This document shows positions 1 through 9,159 of a stretch of 51,677 bases of DNA, piece by piece. The notes beneath the pieces were generated by a model. That model had not been told where the DNA came from. It saw nothing but the letters and a program-made list of their open reading frames with translations, and searched no databases. The stretch is from Candidatus Azophilus lithoversatilis. GTDB lineage: Bacteria; Pseudomonadota; Gammaproteobacteria; Pseudomonadales; Azotimanducaceae. The stretch lies in assembly GCA_028278675.1 (NCBI GenBank), contig JAQAJJ010000021.1, positions 1 to 51,677 on the forward strand, in the 5' to 3' direction. The translations under genes were made by a program, and so were the position numbers. How positions within the stretch are numbered: position 1 is the first letter of the stretch; the number at the start of each line of letters is the position of its first letter.

Positions 1-6
1 TTCTGT

Positions 7-79
7 TCCGCCTTAGCTCAGTTGGTAGCGCAGCTGACTGTTAATCAGCGGGTCGCTGGATCGAGCCCAGCAGGCGGAG
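7..79 (+). tRNA. tRNA-Asn (anticodon GTT)
   Basis: A full cloverleaf can be folded. The 7-bp acceptor stem pairs 7-13 (TCCGCCT) with 72-78 (AGGCGGA), and G79 is the discriminator. The anticodon stem pairs 33-37 with 45-49. The seven-base loop CTGTTAA at 38-44 carries anticodon GTT (40-42), which decodes asparagine. The T-arm ends just before the acceptor strand and CC follows at 80-81, so the 3' CCA is not fully encoded. The broken SRPBCC gene on the other strand ends about 30 nt downstream. Confidence 0.95.
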
Positions 80-111
80 CCCCCTCCTTGTCGTGCCCAC
101 AGTGGATGCGG

Positions 112-708
112 CTATGGTTTTGGCGATTGGAGCTGTTCCTCCAACTGCGCATCCAGTGCGGCCAGCCCTTCCCGGTAGGCATCTTCCACCCAAGCGGGAT
201 CCCAGAACCAGACGCCGATGCCTCGGTATTCCTCGTGCTGAGTCACCCGTGCGCCACCGGCAACGGGCTCCAAGCGCCAAGTGTGATTGAACGGGAGCCT
301 TCAGCTTGCCCCAGAGTGGCACGCCGCTGACACCGAAGGAACAACCAGCCAGCCGCTGGACCGTCTCCACTTGTTCCATGAAAGCACGCCGCACATGCCG
401 CCCAGTTGATTGATCTCCCGTTCGGCTTCCAGCCTGCGCACCAGCGGTTCCACGAGTGTGGTGGTGCCGTCGCCGGCTTTCATCTGGTAGCGGATGGTGC
501 CGCCCCGCTCGAAGCCGCCTTCGGCGCTGACCAAGATCGGGTTCCATTCCCGGTACCGGCTCGTATCCATGAGCACGGCCCAAATCGCCTCAGCCGGAAA
601 GGCAATCACCCGCTCCACATACACAGTTTTCTTGCCGGTCAGCGCCAGCGCAACCAGTATCGCGATGGCGAGCAGCGCTCCGACCGCCCACTTTGAAGTC
701 AGCATCAC
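112..708 (-). pseudogene. SRPBCC (polyketide cyclase-like) gene interrupted by an in-frame TGA
   Basis: The N-terminal part has a membrane segment (residues about 8-24), then an SRPBCC start (FPAEAIWAVLMDTSRYREWN) running to GGMCGVL. The frame then meets TGA at 301-303. After the stop the same frame continues as typical family C-terminus: FNHTWRLEPVAGGARVT, then YRGIGVWFWDPAWVE, ending at TAG 112-114. From memory of the family, GVL should be followed almost directly by FNHTW. Here about 30 codons (292-381), including the TGA, lie between them. The gene is therefore read as disrupted by a roughly 90-nt extra stretch. Without it the product would be about 168 aa, normal for the family. SRPBCC proteins bind hydrophobic ligands; the ligand is unknown. 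Confidence 0.75.
292..381 (-). other. Extra ~90-nt stretch inside the SRPBCC gene
   Basis: This segment separates two halves of a recognisable SRPBCC domain that lie in one frame. Its length is close to a multiple of three. It contains the TGA at 301-303 and has no recognisable coding content. The upstream flank on the minus strand reads gtgctttca and the downstream flank ccgttcaatc, so both sides carry TTCA. No inverted ends were seen. It could be a small insertion or an imperfectly repaired duplication. Its limits are inferred from the expected protein, not from repeats. Confidence 0.45.
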
Positions 709-865
709 AAATCCTCCATTGCGAAAGTGGACCCGATGGTGCGCAAACTCAAGACTTTGGAGCCGTGCGCGCCATTGCGCCGCGCCTCTCCGAACCGGGC
801 AACCTCATGCTTGAAGGCGACGGTGTGAGCAAGGATACTTTGTTGCGTTTTGTGGAGGAATGAAC

Positions 866-2242
866 ATGGCGGAACCGAATTTGAATCCCGGTGAGGCGCG
901 CGCGCCGGGGCCGACCTATCAGGAGGCGATACTGCGGGATGCATCGGCGCCCCCGGCGGCGTTTTTGGAGCATTCCTACGAGTTCATGGGCGACCATGAC
1001 ATTCCCTACGTGAACTACACCTCCAAGGAATTCCTGCAGGCGGAATTCGACAAGCTGTGGCCGCGGGTTTGGCAGATGGCTTGCCGGGAGGAGCACATCC
1101 CGGAGCCCGGCGACTACCACGTTTACGACATCGGCACGCTGTCGGCCATCGTGGTGCGCAACAGCGACGGCGCGATCAAGGCGTTCCGCAACGCCTGCAT
1201 GCACCGTGGCACGGCGTTGCGCGACCCGGAGAGCTCGGGCTTTTGCCAGTCCTTCAAATGTCCCTTTCACGGCTGGGAGTACGACCTGAACGGCAAGCTG
1301 GTCCACCTGCCGGAAGATTGGGACTTCCCCCATGCTAGCGCGGACACCCACAGCCTGCGGCCAGTGCGGGTGGACACCTGGGGTGGATTCGTGTTCATCA
1401 ACTTCGACGACGATGCCGAACCCCTTGAGGCGTTTCTGGGCGTGTTGCCGGAGCACTTCAAGGACTTCCGCATCGAGGACCGCTACATCGAGACCCACGT
1501 GAGCAAGCGCCTGCCGGTGAACTGGAAGGCTGCGGAGGAAGCGTTCATGGAGGCCTACCACGTCAAGGAGACCCACGCGGGCGGGGCCGACTACTCCGAA
1601 CCCATCACCACCTACGACGTGTTCGGCGACAACGTAAACCGTTTCATCCACACGGTTGGCGCACCCAATCCGCGTCGGCCCGAGCCCTACACAGAACAGG
1701 AGCTGCTCGAGGCGCTTTGGGGGCGGCGGGGCCCCAATGATGCTGATCAATGTCCCCAACTGCCCGAGGGGATGACCGCGCGGGACTTCTACGCGAAATT
1801 CGTGCAACAGCAACTCGGCGAGGCTTACGATCAGGACTTTTCCAGTTACTCAACGGCACTAACGCTTGATTCAATTGAGTATTTCCTGTTTCCGAACCTG
1901 TTCGTCTTTCCGGGGCTGTCGTTGCCCATGGTCTATCGGTTCCGTCCCGACCCGAATGATCCGGACTACTCCACGTTCGACCTCTACTTTCTCCGCCCGA
2001 AGCACCCGCAGAAGGAACCGCCCCCGCCGCCCGAGCCGCTTCACCTCAGCGTCGAGGAAAGCTACACGGCCGCTGAAGGATTGAGCTGGCTGGGCCCGGT
2101 CTATGACCAGGACACCGACAACATGGCCGCCCAAACACGCGGCTTCAAGGCCTGCGCGCGCGGTGCCCAGACGCTCGGCAACTACCAGGAGGTCCGGGTG
2201 CGCCATGTGCACAAGCGGGTAAAGGACTATTTGGACGGGTAG
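866..2242 (+). CDS. Rieske aromatic ring-hydroxylating dioxygenase, alpha subunit
   Basis: A 458-aa Rieske non-heme iron oxygenase large subunit. The [2Fe-2S] centre is CMH (C111, H113) and CPFH (C132, H135). The mononuclear iron site of the catalytic domain is visible near EAFMEAYHVKETH. The family inserts O2 into aromatic or related rings, or demethylates, using electrons from a reductase or ferredoxin. ATG 866 is preferred over ATG 860 because GGAGG at 854-858 then has normal 7-nt spacing. A Rieske ferredoxin lies about 1.4 kb away on the opposite strand and is a plausible electron donor. A C5-methyltransferase sits between them. The substrate cannot be told from the sequence. Confidence 0.9.
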   Translation: MAEPNLNPGEARAPGPTYQEAILRDASAPPAAFLEHSYEFMGDHDIPYVNYTSKEFLQAEFDKLWPRVWQMACREEHIPEPGDYHVYDIGTLSAIVVRNSDGAIKAFRNACMHRGTALRDPESSGFCQSFKCPFHGWEYDLNGKLVHLPEDWDFPHASADTHSLRPVRVDTWGGFVFINFDDDAEPLEAFLGVLPEHFKDFRIEDRYIETHVSKRLPVNWKAAEEAFMEAYHVKETHAGGADYSEPITTYDVFGDNVNRFIHTVGAPNPRRPEPYTEQELLEALWGRRGPNDADQCPQLPEGMTARDFYAKFVQQQLGEAYDQDFSSYSTALTLDSIEYFLFPNLFVFPGLSLPMVYRFRPDPNDPDYSTFDLYFLRPKHPQKEPPPPPEPLHLSVEESYTAAEGLSWLGPVYDQDTDNMAAQTRGFKACARGAQTLGNYQEVRVRHVHKRVKDYLDG

Positions 2243-2497
2243 GTGCGCATCGCTTCGGCGGTACCCGATCAGGTGCCGACCTGAATGGGCGGTTTGAGGG
2301 GAATTGCGGGATTCACCAGCTAGAATTGTCGAAGGGACTTGTATATATGGCCAGCATTGGTCAGAATTCGCAGCAAGTGGGCAGGTTGTGGAATTGACTG
2401 TGAAAACCCAAAACCTCATACGCGGGGCAGAGTGCGTACTGCGGCATGCAAGCGGAGTGTCGGCGTGAGTAGGGCTGCAGCGCAGGCCATTGCACCC

Positions 2498-3613
2498 ATG
2501 CCCGCCAGTGACGAGCGGCCGTTCATCCAGACGTTGAAGGCTGGACGCCACAGCGTGGTTTCGCTGTTCAGCGGCTGCGGCGGCATGGACCTTGGCTTCA
2601 TTGGCGGCTTTCCATTCGGCGGTCGGTTCTATGACGGGCTGCCATTCAAGATCGTCTGGGCCAACGACATAGACAGGTTGGCTTGCGATACCTACGCTGC
2701 CAATCTTGGCGACGAGCACCTGCATCGCGGCAGTATCGTGGACTTGATGGACACGCTCCCTGGCTCCGCGGACGTGGTGATTGGCGGCTTCCCGTGTCAG
2801 GACGTTTCGATTAACGGCCAGCGCAGCTTGGCGAACGGCAGCCGCACCATCCTTTACCAACGCATGATCGAGGTGATTCAGCGGGTCAAGCCCAAGGCAT
2901 TCGTCGCGGAGAACGTGAAGGGTTTGCTCATGTCGCACGGCAAGTCCTTTTTCGAGCAGATGCTTGCCGACTTCCAACTTCCGGGCTACACCGTGGATCA
3001 TCGCTTGTATCTCGCGGCCGACTACGGCGTTCCGCAGATGCGCGAACGCATCTTCATAGTGGGTGTGCGGGGCGAAGCAGCCTTTTCGCACCCCGCGACA
3101 CTGGGTACGCGAATGACGGCCCAGGAAGCGCTGGAGGACTTGGAGAGCGCCGTCGAGAACAGGGACAGATCGCATATCTGGAGCAAGGCGCGACGCAGCC
3201 CGGATCAGGGAAGCCGCTGCTTGAAGGCGGACAGGCCCGCGACGACAATCCGTGCTGAACACCACGGCAACATTCAATGGCACTACAGGCTGCCCCGGCG
3301 CATTTCACTTCGGGAAGCCGCGAGGCTGCAGTCGTTTCCGGATGAGTTCGACTTCGTCTGCGCCATGCGGGCGACCGAACGGCAGATTGGCAATGCGGTG
3401 CCGCCGGTGCTAGCGTGGCACATTGCCCAAGCTGTTCGAGAGCACATCGAGCACCTAATGGTCGATGCGGCTCAACGCTTGGATGATGCCTTGTTCGTTG
3501 AGTACTGGGGCGAAAGCTGCGACCCCGAGGAGCGCATTGAACGCTGGCTGGCGCTGGCGGACGGCTACGCCCGCAACGCCGGTTGGAGGCCTTCGGACAA
3601 CCTGTTCGGCTAG
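2498..3613 (+). CDS. DNA (cytosine-5-)-methyltransferase, solitary
   Basis: A C5-cytosine DNA methyltransferase of 371 aa if started at ATG 2498. The frame is open from ATG 2339 and GTG 2465 is another option, so the start is uncertain. Motif I is VVSLFSGCGGMDLGF (about 20-34). Motif IV is GGFPCQ with catalytic C100. Motif VI is ENVKG (E138). Motif VIII is PQMRERIF and motif X is IGNAVPPVLA. All core motifs are intact, so the enzyme should be active. The recognition sequence depends on the variable region around RSPDQGSRCLKADRPATTIR and cannot be read from sequence. No restriction endonuclease is next to it, so it is probably an orphan methyltransferase or the remains of a type II system. Confidence 0.9.
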   Translation: MPASDERPFIQTLKAGRHSVVSLFSGCGGMDLGFIGGFPFGGRFYDGLPFKIVWANDIDRLACDTYAANLGDEHLHRGSIVDLMDTLPGSADVVIGGFPCQDVSINGQRSLANGSRTILYQRMIEVIQRVKPKAFVAENVKGLLMSHGKSFFEQMLADFQLPGYTVDHRLYLAADYGVPQMRERIFIVGVRGEAAFSHPATLGTRMTAQEALEDLESAVENRDRSHIWSKARRSPDQGSRCLKADRPATTIRAEHHGNIQWHYRLPRRISLREAARLQSFPDEFDFVCAMRATERQIGNAVPPVLAWHIAQAVREHIEHLMVDAAQRLDDALFVEYWGESCDPEERIERWLALADGYARNAGWRPSDNLFG

Positions 3614-3621
3614 CGGCGAGT

Positions 3622-3945
3622 TCAGTGAGCGGACAGATCCCGGCGGACCTGAACTTCGCCGTCAACGATTCGGCTGTCGAACACGCACAGCGGAATCCGG
3701 GTTAACTGGCCGATGGCCTCTCCGGTGGCCAACTTGAAGCGCATGCCATGTACGGGGCAAAAGATGTAGCCGTTGCGGACCCGGCCACCATCGAGCGGCT
3801 GGTCTTGATGCGAACACCGGTTTTCGACGACGTGAATCTCGTCGCGTGAATTGCAAACCAGCAGTTCCTGCCCATCCACCGCGACGAGCTTGCTGCCGTT
3901 CGCTGGAACGTCGGCAACGCGGGTGATGGTTCGGTACTCTGGCAT
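3622..3945 (-). CDS. Rieske [2Fe-2S] ferredoxin
   Basis: A 107-aa small Rieske protein. The cluster ligands are C-S-H (NRCSHQDQPL) and C-P-V-H (FCPVHGMRF), the usual pattern for ferredoxin components of Rieske oxygenases and nitrite reductase small subunits. It carries single electrons to an oxygenase. It is convergent with the methyltransferase (8-nt gap) and lies downstream of ptsP on the same strand. The Rieske oxygenase at 866-2242 could be its partner. That link rests only on proximity. Confidence 0.85.
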   Translation of the reverse strand: MPEYRTITRVADVPANGSKLVAVDGQELLVCNSRDEIHVVENRCSHQDQPLDGGRVRNGYIFCPVHGMRFKLATGEAIGQLTRIPLCVFDSRIVDGEVQVRRDLSAH

Positions 3946-4037
3946 GGAAGCATGGGTGGGCGTCTGCGCAGTGGCGCACTATATCACCGAGCCCCCGCCG
4001 TTCCGGGGACGCTTTCGAGCTGACAGGTACCGCTTAA

Positions 4038-6326
4038 TCAAGCCGGTTCGTGGTGGCTGGGCACCAGACGCCCAAGCCCGGCATCGATCAACTGGCCCTC
4101 CATGTATTGGCGGATCTCCTCGGCGCGCTCCATCTTCAGCACCCGCGCCAGCATCCGCCGGGCGTCGGTGCGCTTGATGTTGCGCAGCAGCCACTTCACC
4201 TTGGGCAGGTTGGTGGCGTTCATAGACAGCACTTGGTAGCCCATCGCCATCAACAGCACCGCGCCAATCGGGGTGCCGGCCAGTTCGCCGCAGATGCCGA
4301 CCCCCTTGCGCTCCGCTTGGGCGTTGCGGGCCACTTCGCGCAGTGCCCGCAGCACGGCGGGATGGAAATCGCGGTACAGATCGGCCACCCGGGAGTTGTT
4401 GCGGTCCACGGCCAGCATGTATTGGGTGAGATCGTTGGAGCCGACGGCAAGAAAGTCCACCCGCCGCGCCAGCTCCCGCGCTTGGTACACGGCGGAAGGC
4501 ACTTCCACCATCACGCCGACCAAGGGATCCTTGACCTCAAAGCCCTCCTCGGTCACTTCGCGATGGGCTTGGCCCACCAGCCGCTGCGCCTCCTCCACCT
4601 CGGAAATGCTCGACACCATCGGCAGCATGATGCGCAGCACCCCTTGGAGGCCAGCGTTGGCCTTGAGCATGGCGCGGGCCTGGGCCAGGAAGATCTCCGG
4701 GTGGTCCAAGGTGACGCGAATGCCGCGCCAGCCGAGAAAGGGGTTGTCCTCGGCGATGGGGAAGTAGGACAGCGCCTTGTCGCCGCCCACATCCAAGGTG
4801 CGCATGGTCACCGGACGCGGTTCGAAGGCCTCCATATGGGATCGATAGAGGCGTCTTTGCTCCTCCTCGGTGGGAAAGCGGTCCTGGGCCATGAAGGGCA
4901 CTTCGGTGCGGAACAGGCCGATGCCCTCCGCGCCCCGGTCCAGGGAGCGGGAAATGTCGCGGGTCAGGCCGATGTTCACCCACAGCAGCACCCGGTGGCC
5001 GTCGAGAGTGATGCAGGGCAGGCCGCGCAGTTCGTTGAGCTCCTCCGCGAACTCCCGATCCTCGGCCAGCACCGTCTGGTATTCGGCGGTGAGCTTGGCG
5101 GATGGGTTGGCGTACACCTCGCCGTAGTGGCCATCGACGATGAGCGGCTGCCCGTCAAGCTGGTGAGTCGGCAGGTCAACCACCCCCATCACTGCCGGAA
5201 TGTCCAAGGCCCGCGCCAGGATGGCGACGTGGGAGTTGACCGCGCCGCGTTTGGAGACCACCCCCTTAAGGCGCTCGGCGGGCACGTTGGTGAGCATGCT
5301 GGGGGTGATTTCCTCGCCGACCAGAACGGTGTCCGGCGGAAAATGCGCCTTGTGAGTGCGGATGTCCTGCAAATAGGCCAGCACCCGCAGCCCCAAGTCC
5401 TCCACATCGGTGGCGCGCTCGCGCAGGTAGGCGTCCTCCATGCGCTTGAAACGGCTCAAGTGTTCGCGAATGACGTTTTTCAACGCGCCCTGCGCCCACT
5501 CGCCCCGGCGAATGCGTTGGCGCACATCGCCGGTGATGGCGTCGTCGTCGAGCATGTGCAGGTAGACGTCGAACAGCGCCAGCTCCTCCCGAGGCAAGCT
5601 CTGCGCAAACTGGTCGCTGATGCGACGGATGTCGTTGCGCACCGACTCCACGGCGCGGTCAAAGACCATCAATTCAACGGTGACGCTCTCGGCCTCCTTG
5701 TCGGGCACCCCGTCGAGGCTGGCAGCCGGATGCACCACCGTCGCAACGCCGAGGGCGATGCCCGGCGACCCGGCGATGCCTTGGATCTTGAGGTCCTCGC
5801 GGTCGTCATTGGCGTTGACGAAGTTGGCCATGTCGCCAACCGCCTCGGCGTGGGCGATGACGGCGGCCAGTTGGGCGGACAGGGTGAGGAGAAAGGCCTC
5901 CTCGCTTTCATCAAATCGGCGCTTCTCGCGCTGCTGGACCACCAGCACGCCCAGCACCTCACGATGGTGGATGATCGGGGCGCCCAGGAAGGCGTTGAAG
6001 GGCTCCTCGCCCATTTCCGGCATGTGGAAGTAGCGCGGATGCTGGCTGGCAGCCTCCAGGTTCACGGGTTCCGCCCGCTCACTCACGAGGCCGACCAAGC
6101 CGACGCCCTCGTCAATGGTGGCCCGGCCCACGGCATCCGGGTTGAGGCCTTCGTTGGCGGCAAACAGGTACTGGCCGCGGCCCGGCATCCGCAGGTAGAC
6201 CGAGCACACTTCGGTCCCCAAGGCGATGCGCACTTCACGGACCATGACCTCGAGGGCCTTGTGAAACGTGGGCGCGGCGCTGACGTCCTGAACGATTTCC
6301 CGGAGTTGATGCAGCTGGCTGAGCAC
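4038..6326 (-). CDS. ptsP: PtsP, nitrogen phosphotransferase system enzyme I (GAF + EI)
   Basis: A 762-aa protein with an N-terminal GAF domain (about 1-165; start MLSQLHQLREIVQDVSAAPT) fused to a full PTS enzyme I. It should take phosphate from PEP onto an active-site histidine (KRGAVNSHVAILARALDI) and pass it to NPr. The PEP-binding barrel carries MLPMVSSISEVEEA and the substrate-site region AVGSNDLTQYMLAVDR, plus GICGELAG near the end. The length matches PtsP of other gammaproteobacteria. It lies 3 nt downstream of rppH, a gene pair conserved in this class, so the two are probably cotranscribed. Confidence 0.96.
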   Translation of the reverse strand: MLSQLHQLREIVQDVSAAPTFHKALEVMVREVRIALGTEVCSVYLRMPGRGQYLFAANEGLNPDAVGRATIDEGVGLVGLVSERAEPVNLEAASQHPRYFHMPEMGEEPFNAFLGAPIIHHREVLGVLVVQQREKRRFDESEEAFLLTLSAQLAAVIAHAEAVGDMANFVNANDDREDLKIQGIAGSPGIALGVATVVHPAASLDGVPDKEAESVTVELMVFDRAVESVRNDIRRISDQFAQSLPREELALFDVYLHMLDDDAITGDVRQRIRRGEWAQGALKNVIREHLSRFKRMEDAYLRERATDVEDLGLRVLAYLQDIRTHKAHFPPDTVLVGEEITPSMLTNVPAERLKGVVSKRGAVNSHVAILARALDIPAVMGVVDLPTHQLDGQPLIVDGHYGEVYANPSAKLTAEYQTVLAEDREFAEELNELRGLPCITLDGHRVLLWVNIGLTRDISRSLDRGAEGIGLFRTEVPFMAQDRFPTEEEQRRLYRSHMEAFEPRPVTMRTLDVGGDKALSYFPIAEDNPFLGWRGIRVTLDHPEIFLAQARAMLKANAGLQGVLRIMLPMVSSISEVEEAQRLVGQAHREVTEEGFEVKDPLVGVMVEVPSAVYQARELARRVDFLAVGSNDLTQYMLAVDRNNSRVADLYRDFHPAVLRALREVARNAQAERKGVGICGELAGTPIGAVLLMAMGYQVLSMNATNLPKVKWLLRNIKRTDARRMLARVLKMERAEEIRQYMEGQLIDAGLGRLVPSHHEPA

Positions 6327-6329
6327 TCG

Positions 6330-6848
6330 CTAATCGACTCCGGCAGTTGCACAGGGCGCGGGAGTGGGAGCAAACGCCCGCAGGGCGGGTGCCAGCTCGG
6401 CCAGCGCCTGGCGATAGACATCGCGCTTGAAGGCGATCACCTTGGTGATCGGATACCAGTAGCTGACCCACTGCCAATGATCGAACTCCGGCTCATCGAA
6501 GCGGTGGACATCGACCCGGCTGTCGTCAGCCAGCATCCGCAGCAAAAACCACTTCTGCTTTTGGCCGATGAAGTTGGGGTGGGAGTTGCTGCGGCGCAGT
6601 TGCGGCGGCAGTTCGTAGCGCAGCCAGTCTTGGGTCTCGGCGATGATCTCGACGCAGTCGGCGCTAAGCCCGACCTCCTCGTCGAGTTCCCGGTACAGGG
6701 CGTCCTCCGGCATTTCCGATTCCTGGATGCCGCCCTGCGGGAACTGCCAAGCGTCAAAGCCGCCGACGCGCCGGGCAAATAGAACCTGTTCGCGGCTGTT
6801 GGCCACGACAATGCCGACGTTCGGCCTGAAGCCGTCCGCATCCAACAT
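6330..6848 (-). CDS. rppH: RppH, RNA pyrophosphohydrolase (Nudix)
   Basis: A 172-aa Nudix hydrolase that removes pyrophosphate from the 5' triphosphate end of mRNA and so starts decay. The Nudix box is complete: [17 protein letters not shown] followed by DEEVGL, matching G-x5-E-x7-RE-x2-EE-x-G. The start [17 protein letters not shown] is typical of RppH. The length fits the family. It is the first gene of the rppH-ptsP pair. A group of strong hairpins lies 60-130 nt upstream. Confidence 0.95.
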   Translation of the reverse strand: MLDADGFRPNVGIVVANSREQVLFARRVGGFDAWQFPQGGIQESEMPEDALYRELDEEVGLSADCVEIIAETQDWLRYELPPQLRRSNSHPNFIGQKQKWFLLRMLADDSRVDVHRFDEPEFDHWQWVSYWYPITKVIAFKRDVYRQALAELAPALRAFAPTPAPCATAGVD

Positions 6849-6910
6849 GCGACCCCCTGCCGTTCGTTGCCAAGGAAACAGTCCAATTGAACATCAAACG
6901 CCCGGCAATT

Positions 6911-6978
6911 GCGAACCTTCGGCCCTTCGGGCCGAAGGTTCGTGTGGAGTTTGGCTGGCGCCAAACTCCGCGAAGCGG
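6911..6978. repeat. Cluster of three adjacent hairpins between rppH and the yyaL-like gene
   Basis: The divergent gap holds consecutive inverted repeats. Bases 6912-6942 form a perfect 14-bp stem with a 3-nt loop (arm CGAACCTTCGGCCC). Bases 6946-6969 form a perfect 10-bp stem (arm GGAGTTTGGC) with a 4-nt loop. Bases 6968-6978 form CCGC-GAA-GCGG. No T-run follows, and the two neighbouring genes diverge, so this does not look like an ordinary intrinsic terminator. A REP-like element or a 5'-UTR structure is possible. Confidence 0.6.
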
Positions 6979-7057
6979 CGAACCCCGATCGGCTCGAGGG
7001 CGTTTCGTCCGCTCGAAAGCGGGTCAAGGAGGCGCAGCCCCATGCTAAGGTAAGCCG

Positions 7058-9115
7058 ATGAGCAATCGCTTGGCCGTCGAGACCAGCCCCTACCTGCGCC
7101 AGCATGCCGACAACCCGGTGCATTGGCAGCCGTGGGACGAGCAAGCGCTCAGCGAGGCGCGGGAGAGCGGCAAGCCAATCCTGCTGTCCATCGGTTATTC
7201 TTCCTGCCACTGGTGCCATGTCATGGCCCATGAGTCGTTCGAGGACGCCAACACCGCCCAGGTGATGAATGAGCGGTTCGTCAACATCAAGGTCGATCGG
7301 GAGGAGCGCCCCGACCTCGACAAGGTCTATCAGACCGCCCATCAGGTTCTGACCCAACGCCCGGGCGGTTGGCCGCTGACCGTGTTTCTGGACCCCGAAA
7401 CACTCGCGCCGTTCTTCGCCGGCACCTACTTTCCCAAGACGCCGCGCTACCAGATGCCCAGCTTCATCGACCTCATGCTGCGCATCGACGATACCTTCCG
7501 CAACAAGCGCGAGGCGCTGGCGGAACAAAACGGCAAGCTGCTGACGCTGATGGGGCAACTTGACCTTGGGACCCCGGCGGAAGGCGCGTCCCTAAGCGAT
7601 GAGGCACTCCTGGCCACCACCTGGCAGCAGTTGCGCGAACAATACGATGAGCAGGAAGGCGGCTTTGGCCGGGCGCCGAAGTTTCCTACGCCCGTCACGC
7701 TGGATCGGGTGCTGCGCCATTGGGCCTACACCCAGCAGGCGGGCAAGCGGGAGCGGCAAGCCCTCGACGTGGTCATGACCACCCTCACCAAGATGGCCCG
7801 GGGCGGCATCTACGACCATCTCGGCGGCGGCTTCTGCCGCTACGCCACCGATCGGGCGTGGATGATTCCGCACTTCGAGAAGATGCTCTACGACAACGGC
7901 CAGTTGCTGTCCCTCTACGCGGATGCGCTGACCATCAGCCCGGACCCCCTGTTCGAGGGTGCGGTGCGGGAGACCGCCGGTTGGCTGCTGCGGGAGATGC
8001 GCCACCCGGATGGCGCCTTCTTCGCGGCCTTGGATGCGGACTCGGAAGGCGAGGAGGGCAAGTTCTACCTGTGGCGCCGGGAGCGCATCAAGCGCCTGCT
8101 GAGCGAAGACGAATATCTCGTGGCAGCCACCCTCTACGGCATCGACAAGCCCGCCAACTTTGAGCGCCATTGGAACCTGCACCGCCGCGATGCCTGGCGT
8201 TCGGTGGTCGAGCGGCTGTCCCTGGAGCCGGACCGGGCCGCGGCATTGCTGGCGAGCGCCAAGGAGAAGCTCTTCAACGAACGGGCCAAGCGTGTGCGTC
8301 CCGGTCTCGACGACAAGATATTGACCGGATGGAACGCCATGGCGATCAAGGGCCTGGCCAAGGCCGCGGCAGCGCTCGACGAACCCGCCTGGCTTGAATC
8401 GGCCACCCGTGCCGCTGACTTCATTCGCGCCGAACTCTGGCGTGATGGGATCCTGTTCGCCACTTGGAAGGCGGGCGTGGCCAAGCATCCGGGTTACTTG
8501 GACGACTACGCCAACCTGATCGATGCACTCGTCACGCTGCTTGAAGCCCGCTGGCGCGATGAGGATGCGGCCTTTGCCCTCGCGCTGGCCGACCAAGTGA
8601 TCGACCGCTTCATGGTTGTGGAGCGCGGCGGCTTCTTCTTCACTGGCGAAGACCACGAAGCGCTGATTGCGCGGCCCAAACCCAGCCTCGACGACGCCCA
8701 GCCGCCGGGCAACGGCGTCATCGCCCAAGCGCTGGCCGGGCTCGGCAACCTGTTCGGCAATGCGGGATACCTCGAAGCTGCCAGCCGCACCTTGGAATGG
8801 GCGCGTGGTGGCATGGAGAAGTACCCAGCGGGGCACTGCAGCCTGCTCACAGCCTTGGAAGCGCAACACTACTCGCCGGAACTGGTCATTTTGCGCGGCC
8901 TCCCGGACGATTTGGCCGAATGGCGCAAGGCCATGACCGGCGGCTTCCGCCCTTGGCGGCAGATGGTGGCCATCCCTCTTGGGGCCCGGTGCATTCCCGC
9001 CCATCTTCCCGCATTGGCGCCGGCCAAGACCGTCGCCTACGTCTGCTCCGGATTAAGCTGCTCACTGCCGATCGACTCAGTGGATCGTTTGCAGTTGGTG
9101 CTGGAAAGGCAATGA
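7058..9115 (+). CDS. YyaL/SPATA20-like thioredoxin-domain protein (DUF255)
   Basis: A 685-aa protein. It opens with the family signature SPYLRQHADNPVHWQPW, then GYSSCHWCHVMAHESFED, a thioredoxin-like fold with a CxxC-type C-H-W-C pair near residue 50. The rest is a long alpha/alpha-toroid, six-hairpin-glycosidase-like region with IYDHLGGGFCRY and WMIPHFEKMLYDNGQLL. The length is normal for the family. The bacterial role is not established. It reads away from rppH, starting after the hairpin cluster. ATG 7058 has TAAGG upstream. Confidence 0.9.
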   Translation: MSNRLAVETSPYLRQHADNPVHWQPWDEQALSEARESGKPILLSIGYSSCHWCHVMAHESFEDANTAQVMNERFVNIKVDREERPDLDKVYQTAHQVLTQRPGGWPLTVFLDPETLAPFFAGTYFPKTPRYQMPSFIDLMLRIDDTFRNKREALAEQNGKLLTLMGQLDLGTPAEGASLSDEALLATTWQQLREQYDEQEGGFGRAPKFPTPVTLDRVLRHWAYTQQAGKRERQALDVVMTTLTKMARGGIYDHLGGGFCRYATDRAWMIPHFEKMLYDNGQLLSLYADALTISPDPLFEGAVRETAGWLLREMRHPDGAFFAALDADSEGEEGKFYLWRRERIKRLLSEDEYLVAATLYGIDKPANFERHWNLHRRDAWRSVVERLSLEPDRAAALLASAKEKLFNERAKRVRPGLDDKILTGWNAMAIKGLAKAAAALDEPAWLESATRAADFIRAELWRDGILFATWKAGVAKHPGYLDDYANLIDALVTLLEARWRDEDAAFALALADQVIDRFMVVERGGFFFTGEDHEALIARPKPSLDDAQPPGNGVIAQALAGLGNLFGNAGYLEAASRTLEWARGGMEKYPAGHCSLLTALEAQHYSPELVILRGLPDDLAEWRKAMTGGFRPWRQMVAIPLGARCIPAHLPALAPAKTVAYVCSGLSCSLPIDSVDRLQLVLERQ

Positions 9116-9159
9116 GGCGACCCCCATCACCCTGATTCGATTTGGCTTGGAGAAGACCC

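Noticed and set aside
301-303. TGA in the SRPBCC gene as a selenocysteine codon or programmed read-through
   Set aside because: The residues around it do not belong to the domain at all, and no SECIS-like hairpin or conserved cysteine position was seen.
1871-3283. A 470-codon minus-strand frame opposite the Rieske oxygenase and the methyltransferase
   Set aside because: It crosses two genes with intact catalytic motifs on the other strand and shows no domain.
4050-6782. A 910-codon open frame on the plus strand opposite ptsP and rppH
   Set aside because: It lies entirely antisense to two well-recognised genes and its product is the biased His/Gln/Ala-rich type that high-GC codon use creates on the opposite strand.
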